Shown: one piece after another, positions 34,641-40,737 of the stretch | How positions within the stretch are numbered: the stretch's first letter is position 1 | Layout: each line of letters begins with the position of its first letter | Position numbers and translations under genes: made by a program | NCBI GenBank assembly: GCA_946414095.1 | Contig: CAMKNB010000014.1 | Coordinates: 1 to 40,737, forward strand | Origin: an uncultured Mycoplasmatota bacterium | GTDB taxonomy: Bacteria > Bacillota_I > Bacilli_A > RF39 > UBA660 | Reading direction: 5' to 3' | Length of the DNA: 40,737 nucleotides | The notes under the pieces: generated by a model | Databases searched by the model: none | Told to the model about the DNA's origin: nothing | Seen by the model: the letters and a program-made list of their open reading frames with translations, nothing else

Positions 34641-35126
34641 CTACTTCTCTTTTATAATAAGATGAGAAAATTCATTACTATCAATAATATCCAAAACTTC
34701 TTTTGGCCTAAAATCTTTTTTCTTTAAGTCTTCTATACTCTCCCAAGTATAACTTAAGAAGTCCTTTTTATTTTCTTCGATATTATTTATTACTTCTTTA
34801 TCATAGTTTGATTTATCATCTAGTTTAAGCTCATTTACAATTAGTATCTCATGATAATTTTTGCCATTAAAGCTAGAATGGAAAAAGTTTTCTACCAACC
34901 CAAGTCCTTTTACGAAGCTAGCTTTAATACCAGTTTCTTCTAAAAATTCTCTTGATGCAGTTTCGTTAGAAGATTCACCTAATTCACATCTTCCACCAGG
35001 CAATGCCAAATGAGTAACTCTAGTATCTTTTTGAACAAGTATCTTATTTTCTTTTCTAATTATTATAGCTATTCTATAATTAAAAACTACACCATTCTTT
35101 TCAAATTTAACATCATTATCAATCAT
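34641..35126 (-). CDS. NUDIX hydrolase in the array
   Basis: A 161-aa NUDIX protein with a complete box, GGRCELGESSNETASREFLE followed by ETGI, all catalytic Glu present. The start VIDNDVKFEKNGVVFNYRI and the layout fit the MutT/8-oxo-dGTP or general nucleoside-diphosphate group; the substrate is unknown. Promoter with an extended -10 (TGGTATAAT) upstream. NUDIX genes are common in mobile cassette arrays. E4 lies upstream and E3 downstream. Confidence 0.9.
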   Translation of the reverse strand: MIDNDVKFEKNGVVFNYRIAIIIRKENKILVQKDTRVTHLALPGGRCELGESSNETASREFLEETGIKASFVKGLGLVENFFHSSFNGKNYHEILIVNELKLDDKSNYDKEVINNIEENKKDFLSYTWESIEDLKKKDFRPKEVLDIIDSNEFSHLIIKEK

Positions 35127-35286
35127 GTTTATTTCCTTTCTCTTTTTTCACCATATCATTTTTATCTTCATTAATAATATCTACAATCTAATCATAAAAA
35201 CACTATTTATCTATCAATTCAATTATACCACAAATTTAAGCAAATTAATTATTGACATAGTGTTCGTAATATTATTTTCCTCAAAA

Positions 35287-35412
35287 TAAAAAACACTAAA
35301 TAATAGTGTTAATTTTTTAATGGCACCTAAAGTATTTGCATATTTGAGCTTGTGTCACATAAAAAGAAATTCGATTCCAAATATAATATATCACATTAAT
35401 TTAAAAAATTCA
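35287..35412 (-). repeat. Array repeat E4 (type A 5' half)
   Basis: Minus strand: TGAATT (35412-35407), 16 nt, TATATT (35390-35385); the promoter overlaps the last codons of the rhuM-Fic gene. Type A stretch, the motif GGTGCCATTA (35326-35318), and a terminator (AACACTA / TAGTGTT) almost identical to that of E2. Confidence 0.8.
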
Positions 35413-36352
35413 TAACTAAATCTATAATTATCTCTTTTTCTTTTGGACTTGATTCTGCTATTAAAAGAGTCATAGCAGTAAGTGTATTATTATCAATTAT
35501 TTGCTTTTCATTTTTATATAACAATCCATAATAATTTAAAAAGTATATAAATAATGTTGCTGCTATTCTTTTATTACCATCAACAAATGGATGATTTTTA
35601 ATTAAAGTATATAAGAAATTACATGCCTTTAATTCTATACTATCATATACATCCTTTCCATCAAATGTTAGATATATATCATTTAATATAGATTCTAGTC
35701 CATTATTTCTTTCTATTCCAAATATATTACTATCATTATTAAACTTTAATTTAGAAATCAACTTTAAGCATTCATTATATGTAATAATTCTACTATCTTT
35801 ATTACCTTTAACTTTTGCTAATGATCTATGATCATAATCATCAAGCAAATCTAATGATTTAGTATATTGTCCTATTACATTTAATATGTCTTTAGCCTCA
35901 GAGTCACTTATCCTATCAGTTCCTCTATTTGCTATTTCAATTATTTTTACACTTCTTTCTAAAAATTCTAATCTTTTATTATTTATAGCTAAACCTTTTA
36001 ACATATAATCTTTTAAAATACTACTTGCCCATTTTCTAAAAATAATACCATTCTTAGATTTAACACGATAACCAACTGATATTATTACATCTAAATTATA
36101 AAAATCTAGCATCCTTGTTTGTGTTTTATTTTCAATTGCTCCATGTAAAGTGGTATGTGCAAATTTTGCAATTACCTCTTCTTTATTTAATTCTCCTTCT
36201 TTAAAAATATTGTTGATATGTCTTAAAACTACAGTTCTATCCCTTTCAAATAATTTTGATATTTGTTCTAAAGACAACCAAACTGTTTCATCTTTTAAAC
36301 TCACCTCCAATCTTACATTTTGATTTTCAAAAATAACAATTTCATTTTTCAT
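35396..36352 (-). CDS. RhuM - Fic/Doc fusion protein
   Basis: A 318-aa protein. Residues 1-125 are a RhuM-type domain (VSLKDETVWLSLEQISKLF ... ISVGYRVKSKNGIIFRKWAS). A helical bridge follows, then a Fic/Doc domain with motif HPFVDGNKR at 254-262. The motif is of the shorter Doc style, in which a Fic enzyme modifies a target with AMP, phosphate or similar. RhuM is known from virulence islands; fusions to Doc are found in toxin-antitoxin or defence islands. No separate antitoxin gene is adjacent, so the RhuM part may supply control. A leader RNA with 13-bp inverted repeats precedes it, and the tail of a paralogue remains at 39765. Confidence 0.9.
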   Translation of the reverse strand: MKNEIVIFENQNVRLEVSLKDETVWLSLEQISKLFERDRTVVLRHINNIFKEGELNKEEVIAKFAHTTLHGAIENKTQTRMLDFYNLDVIISVGYRVKSKNGIIFRKWASSILKDYMLKGLAINNKRLEFLERSVKIIEIANRGTDRISDSEAKDILNVIGQYTKSLDLLDDYDHRSLAKVKGNKDSRIITYNECLKLISKLKFNNDSNIFGIERNNGLESILNDIYLTFDGKDVYDSIELKACNFLYTLIKNHPFVDGNKRIAATLFIYFLNYYGLLYKNEKQIIDNNTLTAMTLLIAESSPKEKEIIIDLVMNFLN

Positions 36353-36380
36353 AACATACCTCCTTTTATTGTTATTCTTT

Positions 36381-36516
36381 AATAATTACTTGCAATAAAA
36401 AAGGAGACATACTGAATAATTAGTATGTCTCGCATGCATGCAATCTATTTATCTTGCCTTAAATAGAAAACCCTAGTCGACCAAATTGTCATAATAACAC
36501 TTGGCAAGTAATTATT
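36381..36516 (-). promoter_or_regulatory. Structured leader upstream of rhuM-Fic, closed by 13-bp inverted repeat
   Basis: On the minus strand AATAATTACTTGC (36516-36504) and GCAAGTAATTATT (36393-36381) are perfect complements and enclose 110 nt. Inside are a short ORF and a terminator hairpin (GAGACATACT / AGTATGTCTC plus TTTTTT, 36398-36432), preceded by TTGCATGCATGC. Promoter TTGCAA-16-TATAAT lies just upstream (36524-36551). It is likely an attenuator or RNA switch; the alternative is a small transposon-like insertion with terminal inverted repeats. Confidence 0.65.
36445..36492 (-). CDS. Possible leader peptide of rhuM-Fic
   Basis: A 15-codon ORF (MTIWSTRVFYLRQDK) ends 13 nt before the terminator hairpin of the leader. 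There is no clear Shine-Dalgarno, so translation is doubtful. Listed because of the similar arrangement at the relA-type gene, including a shared TTTGCATGC / TTGCATGC before the hairpin. Confidence 0.3.
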   Translation of the reverse strand: MTIWSTRVFYLRQDK

Positions 36517-36563
36517 ACAAATTAATTATACAACACAAATTTTTGTTTGCAAACTATAATATT

Positions 36564-36684
36564 AAAAAAATCGAACTATAATAGTTCGAGTAATATTCAT
36601 TATGGCACCAGTAGTAGTCCATTGTAAAACTACATATAAATCAGTTGCTATAAACATTGTACCATAGATCAATAATTTAGTAAA
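36564..36684 (-). repeat. Array repeat E5 (type B 5' half)
   Basis: Minus strand: TTTACT (36684-36679), 17 nt, TACAAT (36661-36656); start near 36649. Type B stretch with hairpin GTAGT / ACTAC, the motif GGTGCCATAA (36608-36600), terminator TCGAACTAT / ATAGTTCGA plus T run. Confidence 0.8.
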
Positions 36685-36690
36685 TAGACA

Positions 36691-37278
36691 TTATTTTTTT
36701 AGTAGTAATTTTAAAACATCTTCTTGTTCTGGTTCCTTTAAATATTCTTTAATAGCGATTAAATTGAAACTAAAACATGCAAGTGTTTCTTTATATAATT
36801 TGTTCAATCCTTCTTAATCATATTCTTTTTCATCATTAATAGAATCATGATTTGTTAATTCTGGAGAATTTATATATTTTAATATATTATCAAGTCCTAT
36901 TTGTTCATAATCAATAAAGTTATCATTATCATTGACAATATACCCAATGTAATAATATAAATCTGGTAATTTGGTATATGAATAATCAAATGTAACATAA
37001 TCGCAATAATCTTCAGTGTGATGTATTATAGTTTCTGGATATAGTATCGCATCTGTATTTTTTTTAGTTGCATTAAAGAAAGCAATAACTCTTTTTTTAA
37101 TGTTTTTTTCTGTGACAGGCCATTTAAATAATCTTAATCTTTCACCACTAATTTTGTAATGGCACATTGCAGTGTAACTATAATTTTTTAATTTTTTTAA
37201 AATATCTTTTAATTTTTTTTTGTCACAAGTGACAGAATAAAATCTTTCATTAGTTTCATTTTTTTCAATAAATTCCAT
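36691..37278 (-). pseudogene. Hypothetical gene split by an in-frame TAA
   Basis: A 154-codon ORF (37278-36814) with good Shine-Dalgarno (AAAGGAG) and promoter (TTGTAA-16-TATAAT) ends in TAA. The same frame continues for 40 more codons (EGLNKLYKETLACFSFNLIA ... KLLLKK) to a second TAA at 36691. Its composition looks like coding sequence. The simplest reading is a nonsense mutation in a 195-codon gene; a functional 154-aa protein is possible. The first part has many Lys, Tyr and Asp, and no recognised domain. It lies between E6 and E5. Confidence 0.6.
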
Positions 37279-37333
37279 ATAGTTTCTCCTTTGTTAATTA
37301 TATATTATAACATAAATATTTCAAATTACAATT

Positions 37334-37457
37334 AAAAAACTCTAACTAAATAGTTAGAGTAGAAATCCTAATGGCACGTTCTTTATGAACGTTTACGAAA
37401 AAATAGGATAAAACCTGATTACATATTTAATATACCATAATGTGAGGAAATAATAAA
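37334..37457 (-). repeat. Array repeat E6 (type C 5' half)
   Basis: Minus strand: TTTATT (37457-37452), 17 nt, TATATT (37434-37429). A unique 5' stretch containing the hairpin ACGTTC / GAACGT, then GTGCCATTA (37377-37369) and terminator CTCTAACTA / TAGTTAGAG plus T run. Its promoter is back to back with that of the GNAT gene. Confidence 0.8.
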
Positions 37458-37486
37458 TATGTGATATAATTAGTATGAGGTGTAAA

Positions 37487-37894
37487 ATGATTGAGATAAA
37501 CAAGCTAACTATTGATGAGTATTATTACTTATTAGATACATTAAATTGGAAAAGGCCTTCAGAAAGATTATTAAAAATAAGTTTAGATAATGGAATAAAT
37601 GTAAAATATGTGCTTAATGGTAAAACTATTGGAATGGCCAGGTTTGTAACAGATGGTGGATATGCTGGTTTAATTATGGATGTAATAGTGCTTCCAGAAT
37701 ATCAAGGTAATGGTTATGGCACCAAAATGATTAGTGCTTTAATTGAATATATAAAAAATGGCATTAAAGAGGATGAAGAAATAATGATTCAACTTTTATC
37801 AGCTCCAGGTAAACAAGATTTTTATTCAAAGTTTGGATTTAAAGTGAAAAAAGAGGTTGCTGAAGATGGTATGTATATGTGGTTAAAAAAATGA
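37487..37894 (+). CDS. GNAT-family N-acetyltransferase
   Basis: A 135-aa acetyl-CoA-dependent acyltransferase. It starts MIEINKLTIDEYYYLLDTLN. The acetyl-CoA binding motif A is PEYQGNGYGTKMISAL (about 74-89), with a preceding strand MDVIVLP and a C-terminal FYSKFGF segment. The ATG at 37487 follows GAGGTG; the in-frame ATG at 37475 lies before it. The substrate is unknown. It is the only plus-strand gene among the array genes, between E6 and E7, and shares its 3' terminator with E7. Confidence 0.92.
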   Translation: MIEINKLTIDEYYYLLDTLNWKRPSERLLKISLDNGINVKYVLNGKTIGMARFVTDGGYAGLIMDVIVLPEYQGNGYGTKMISALIEYIKNGIKEDEEIMIQLLSAPGKQDFYSKFGFKVKKEVAEDGMYMWLKK

Positions 37895-38030
37895 TTTAGG
37901 GAGACCTAAATCATTTTAATTATCTATGGCACGAGTAATAATTGTGTAGAAGAACTAGTACTCACAAAATAATAAGTAGTAATATTTTACTAACTGATAA
38001 GAATATATTATATTTAATTATAATTTGCAA
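37885..38030 (-). repeat. Array repeat E7 (type D 5' half)
   Basis: Minus strand: TTGCAA (38030-38025), 17 nt, TATATT (38007-38002); start near 37995. A unique 5' stretch with TTGTG / CACAA, then CGTGCCATAG (37932-37924) and terminator AATGATTTAGG / CCTAAATCATT plus T. The same hairpin ends the GNAT gene from the other side. Confidence 0.8.
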
Positions 38031-38055
38031 GACCTAGTAAACATCATTATAAATA

Positions 38056-38865
38056 TTATATTTCAAATTCAAGATATTTATTAAAGAAAACACTATCTTC
38101 TTTTTCTTTATAAGAAAATCTTTTCACAATTCTATATTTGCCATTTAATTTACCATATCCATATTCCCAATTAACATTTAATTCAACTGAATCATTATTT
38201 TTTAAACTAAATGCTGGCAGTGTAAAATATAACTGATTAACAACATTTGCATTTTTCCAATAACCATCTTCATATTTTTCTAAACTATATGGATTACCAT
38301 ATTGTAAGTCTTTATCACTAAGATTTTTTACAAACATAGATAACCCTACACTTGTTAAACTATCTTCTTTTAGTTCCATAGTTACATTAATATCTTTACC
38401 ACTAATTTTATATATTTCAACCCAAAAGTAATATTCTATACTTTTTCCTTCATACGTTGCATTTATTTTAAAAATATATGGACCACTGATACTTGGTGTG
38501 ATTATATAATCGTTTGTAAATTCTACTTTAGTATCAATAAATTCTTTTGTGCTATAATCAAATAATTCAATAGACTTAATAATCCCATCGAGATTTTCAA
38601 TATATAATTTATTACCATAGTATGATGTAATTGAGTCATATTTAAAGTCTTGAAAATCAATTTTATCAATACATGCTCCATTTTTATAACAAAATCCACC
38701 AGTATTGGCAGTTATCATTTTATCATCGGAGATAATATTAATCTTATGTTCAATTTTGCTTATATCAACATCTGTGTTTAGTCTTTTATTACAAAAAGCA
38801 ATTAAGCCAATAACTATAATAATTAATACTCCAATAATTACTAATATTAATCTCTTATTTTTCAT
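38056..38865 (-). CDS. Membrane-anchored Big-like extracellular protein
   Basis: A 269-aa protein with an N-terminal membrane helix (5-25; IGVLIIIVIGLIAF), then a beta-rich extracellular part ending in the Big_14-like domain (NVNWEYGYGKLNGKYRIVKR). The end matches the C-terminus of the HTH protein at 32311. It lies 13 nt downstream of the 38879 gene, which matches the middle of the same protein. Together they look like that protein with the HTH removed and the extracellular parts split. Confidence 0.85.
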   Translation of the reverse strand: MKNKRLILVIIGVLIIIVIGLIAFCNKRLNTDVDISKIEHKINIISDDKMITANTGGFCYKNGACIDKIDFQDFKYDSITSYYGNKLYIENLDGIIKSIELFDYSTKEFIDTKVEFTNDYIITPSISGPYIFKINATYEGKSIEYYFWVEIYKISGKDINVTMELKEDSLTSVGLSMFVKNLSDKDLQYGNPYSLEKYEDGYWKNANVVNQLYFTLPAFSLKNNDSVELNVNWEYGYGKLNGKYRIVKRFSYKEKEDSVFFNKYLEFEI

Positions 38866-38878
38866 TTAAACACCTTCT

Positions 38879-39475
38879 TTAATTAGACTTGCACATTGAA
38901 TCATTATCAAATTGCATACTATAATCTCCAATATAAATATCTCTATTTCCTGCAATAGTATGACAAGTTATTATAGTTGCATCATATTTTGAAGATTTAT
39001 ATATTTTAGTTCCACCATCTTTTAAAGTTCCAGTATTGTTCATAAGATCTGTTAAATGCTTTATTCCATCATCAGTTGTCTGCCAATAACTAGAAAGATA
39101 ATTTTTTAATGTGTCTTTTGGTGGAATATAATAATATACTTCTTCTATATTACTTGCCAAATATATTGTTCTATCATTTTTCTCTAAATAAGTGTTATAT
39201 TTATTACCATCCTGATTTTTCAATTTCACTATAACTATTGGGGTTGCTTCAATTGTTATATTTGTTTCTCCACCAACACGATTACCAAGTATTTGTAATT
39301 CCCAACCATCTTCATATCCTGTAGATGATTTTTCATTTAAGCGATGTATTTTAGTATATTTGTATAATAATGCTTTATATTCTACTGAACCACCATCTTT
39401 TAGTCTTGTTGGAAATGGTATTAACATTATAATCAATACAATTATTATTGCAATTATTAACTTCTTATTTTTCAT
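38879..39475 (-). CDS. Membrane-anchored extracellular protein, partner of 38056
   Basis: A 198-aa protein with an N-terminal membrane helix (MKNKKLIIAIIIVLIIMLIP) and an extracellular region with KDGGTKIYKSSKYDAT and ITCHTIAGNRDIYIG, related to the block in the HTH protein at 32311. The start at 39475 has AGGAG at good spacing; the ATG at 39484 touches the Shine-Dalgarno. Promoter with extended -10 (TGCTATAAT) directly upstream. Confidence 0.85.
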   Translation of the reverse strand: MKNKKLIIAIIIVLIIMLIPFPTRLKDGGSVEYKALLYKYTKIHRLNEKSSTGYEDGWELQILGNRVGGETNITIEATPIVIVKLKNQDGNKYNTYLEKNDRTIYLASNIEEVYYYIPPKDTLKNYLSSYWQTTDDGIKHLTDLMNNTGTLKDGGTKIYKSSKYDATIITCHTIAGNRDIYIGDYSMQFDNDSMCKSN

Positions 39476-39496
39476 TACTTTCATCTCCTACAGCCA

Positions 39497-39580
39497 TTAT
39501 AGCATACTATTATCATTTAAAAAAGATATGGCATAAACCATATCTCTATTAGTTATATTCTTGACATAATAACCACTCAT
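39497..39580 (-). CDS. Small ORF or gene remnant
   Basis: A 27-codon ORF (starts MSGYYVKNITNRDMVYAISF) with GAAAGG touching the ATG. A perfect hairpin AGATATGG / CCATATCT followed by TTTTTT lies inside its frame (39515-39542), and its stop overlaps the -10 of the next gene. It may be a leader ORF with an attenuator or the start of a lost gene. Confidence 0.35.
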   Translation of the reverse strand: MSGYYVKNITNRDMVYAISFLNDNSML

Positions 39581-39597
39581 CCTTTCTTCAAAAGCAT

Positions 39598-39759
39598 AAA
39601 AAAACTAACTATTTCTAGTTAGTAATCTATTACTCTCGAAACTAAAAGTTCGAGCTTCCTATCATTATGGCACATCAAGTATCCATATATTTGACTAGGT
39701 GTCAAATAAAAAGAAATTCGATTTCACACTCAATATAACGCATTTTTATAAAAAGTCAA
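39598..39759 (-). repeat. Array repeat E8 (type A 5' half)
   Basis: Minus strand: TTGACT (39759-39754), 16 nt, TATATT (39737-39732), the best promoter of the set; start near 39725. Type A stretch with hairpins GAAAT / ATTTC and TTTGAC / GTCAAA, GTGCCATAA (39673-39665), then two hairpins (CTCGAA-type and ACTAACTA-type), the second with T run. Confidence 0.82.
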
Positions 39760-39764
39760 AATCA

Positions 39765-39940
39765 TTAATCTAAGAAATACATAATTAAGTCAATTATTAT
39801 TTTTTTCTTTTGGATTAGATTCTGCTATTAATAAAGTTATAGCAGTTAATGTATTATTATCTATTAATTGATTTCCTTCTTTATATAAAATACCATAATA
39901 GTTTAAAAAAATATAAACAATGTTGCAATCTTTATTTAAT
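39765..39940 (-). pseudogene. Remnant of a second rhuM-Fic gene (C-terminal tail)
   Basis: The minus strand encodes, with frameshifts, the last 55 or so residues of a RhuM-Fic protein: NYYGILYKEGNQLIDNNTLT, then AITLLIAESNPKEK, against the intact copy at 35396. One shift lies in a T/A run near 39907 and one base is missing in an A run near 39795. The part upstream of the tail is gone. The adjacent E8 is of type A, as is E4 next to the intact gene. Confidence 0.88.
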
Positions 39941-39976
39941 ACATATGTACTATGTATCACATCTTTTATAAATAAT

Positions 39977-40630
39977 TTATTTTAATGTGGGTTGAAATTC
40001 TTTAGATTTAGAAAAATCACTTACATTAATCATTAATTCTGGATGCATATCTTTAAATCTTTGCAACAATTTATCAACAGATATTTCACAAATTGCTTCA
40101 CTAAATCTTTTTCCAGCTAAATTTAAATAGTCATTTGTTACAGACTCATATGGTTTTGTAATTTCTATACCATCTTCTGTAGTTACAATTACACCTTTAT
40201 TTTTTCTATTAATTAAAAAATCTCCATTAAATAATATTGAAAAATTAAAATCATACTCAAGTTCTAATGAATGAATGTATTCATCTGAATCGTAATCTTC
40301 TCTAAAACTAAAACTAGTTTTTTCTCCTACATTCAATTCAGGTACATTTTTACTAGTTGATACTACTAACTTAAGCACGTCATTATTTCCAAAATTAAGA
40401 TAATAATTGTAAAAAGTATTACTACCATGTGAGATATAACTAATATATTCATCTGGTTTTAAAAGTTTTAAAAACTCAAGCATTGATTTCCTTGATATAG
40501 TAACAAAGTCACTTGGTGAAATATCATCATCTAAAATTTTATTTATATAATTAATTACACTAATAACATCTAAACATAAACAAATCTGTTTTTTTTGCTC
40601 TTTTAATGATTCAACATATTTACCTAGCAT
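39977..40630 (-). CDS. Hypothetical protein at the array end
   Basis: A 217-aa soluble protein, acidic, with no signal peptide or membrane helix. The first half is helical (MLGKYVESLKEQKKQICLCL), the second half beta-rich. No family recognised. Strong Shine-Dalgarno AGGAGG and a promoter (separate entry). It lies between E9 and the rhuM-Fic remnant with E8. Possibly a partner or regulator of a restriction/toxin module, but nothing in the sequence shows this. Confidence 0.82.
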   Translation of the reverse strand: MLGKYVESLKEQKKQICLCLDVISVINYINKILDDDISPSDFVTISRKSMLEFLKLLKPDEYISYISHGSNTFYNYYLNFGNNDVLKLVVSTSKNVPELNVGEKTSFSFREDYDSDEYIHSLELEYDFNFSILFNGDFLINRKNKGVIVTTEDGIEITKPYESVTNDYLNLAGKRFSEAICEISVDKLLQRFKDMHPELMINVSDFSKSKEFQPTLK

Positions 40631-40660
40631 AAAACCTAACCTCCTTTTTTATTAGCACAT

Positions 40661-40689
40661 ATTATAACAAAAAAAGTAATAGTTGTCAA
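40661..40689 (-). promoter_or_regulatory. Sigma-A promoter of the 39977 gene
   Basis: Minus strand TTGACA (40689-40684), 17 nt, TATAAT (40666-40661). Confidence 0.88.
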
Positions 40690-40691
40690 AA

Positions 40692-40737
40692 CAAAAAAAC
40701 TAACACTCAAGTTAGTTTTTTAATATTCTAAATGGCA
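40692..40737 (-). repeat. Array repeat E9, cut by the window edge
   Basis: Minus strand begins TGCCAT at the window edge, then 14 nt, terminator AACTAAC / GTTAGTT with T run. This matches the 3' end of the other E repeats; the 5' half lies beyond the window, so the array continues. Confidence 0.7.

Noticed and set aside
32311-40630. A prophage or plasmid segment
   Set aside because: No capsid, terminase, portal, replication or integrase gene is present; genes are small and varied, each with its own promoter.
32151-40737. The regularly spaced repeats as a CRISPR array
   Set aside because: Copies are about 1 kb apart, 100 nt or more long, carry promoters and terminators, and enclose genes. 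No cas gene is present.
32151-40737. The repeats as classical integron attC sites
   Set aside because: No GTTRRRY/RYYYAAC core pair was found and the copies are not overall imperfect palindromes. Only the layout is integron-like.

Overview
The window is strongly AT-rich chromosomal DNA of a low-GC Firmicute (Bacillota). The evidence is two T-box leaders, Shine-Dalgarno sites of AGGAGG type, TTGACA/TATAAT promoters, sortase with Cna_B surface proteins, and a sporulation block (SpoIIIAH-, GerE- and GerM-type genes). TGA is a stop codon (for example at the ends of the GerM-type gene and of the helix-turn-helix gene at 6179), so the mycoplasma code is excluded. The gene styles resemble uncultured gut Bacilli/Erysipelotrichia relatives, but placement below phylum is a guess.

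Layout. 1-9.5 kb is mostly housekeeping: a truncated unknown gene, tRNA-Arg(UCU), aspS behind an Asp T-box, a sporulation cluster (spoIIIAH-like, gerE, gerM-like), an unusual HPt-linker-REC protein, a small autoregulator-like HTH gene, a short RelA/SpoT protein behind a leader peptide plus terminator, and trpS behind a Trp T-box. 9.5-21.3 kb is a cell-surface region: class B sortase, two NPKTG-anchored Cna_B proteins with nearly identical C-termini, a glycosyltransferase, two NUDIX hydrolases and two lipoproteins. 21.4-32.1 kb is a run of small membrane, lipoprotein and regulatory genes: an HTH-VanZ fusion, a membrane-tethered zinc metallopeptidase, DUF4298, DUF3592 proteins, a LURP-one/YxjI-like protein and a methyltransferase.

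32.1-40.7 kb is the most interesting part. Nine repeats (E1-E9), all in the same orientation, separate almost every gene or gene pair. Eight are complete and E9 is cut by the window end. Each complete one reads, on the minus strand: a sigma-A-like promoter (weak in E1), 40-70 nt of short RNA sequence, the motif GTGCCA(T), about 10 nt, then an intrinsic terminator hairpin. The genes between them are the kind found in cassette arrays: NUDIX, GNAT, zinc ribbon, RhuM-Fic/Doc, HTH-Big, unknowns and a broken rhuM tail. The half before GTGCCAT and the terminator half after it occur in different combinations, which suggests exchange at that motif. I read this as either an integron-like cassette array or a multigene small-RNA family, or both. 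I do not recognise it as a described system, and no recombinase is in the window.
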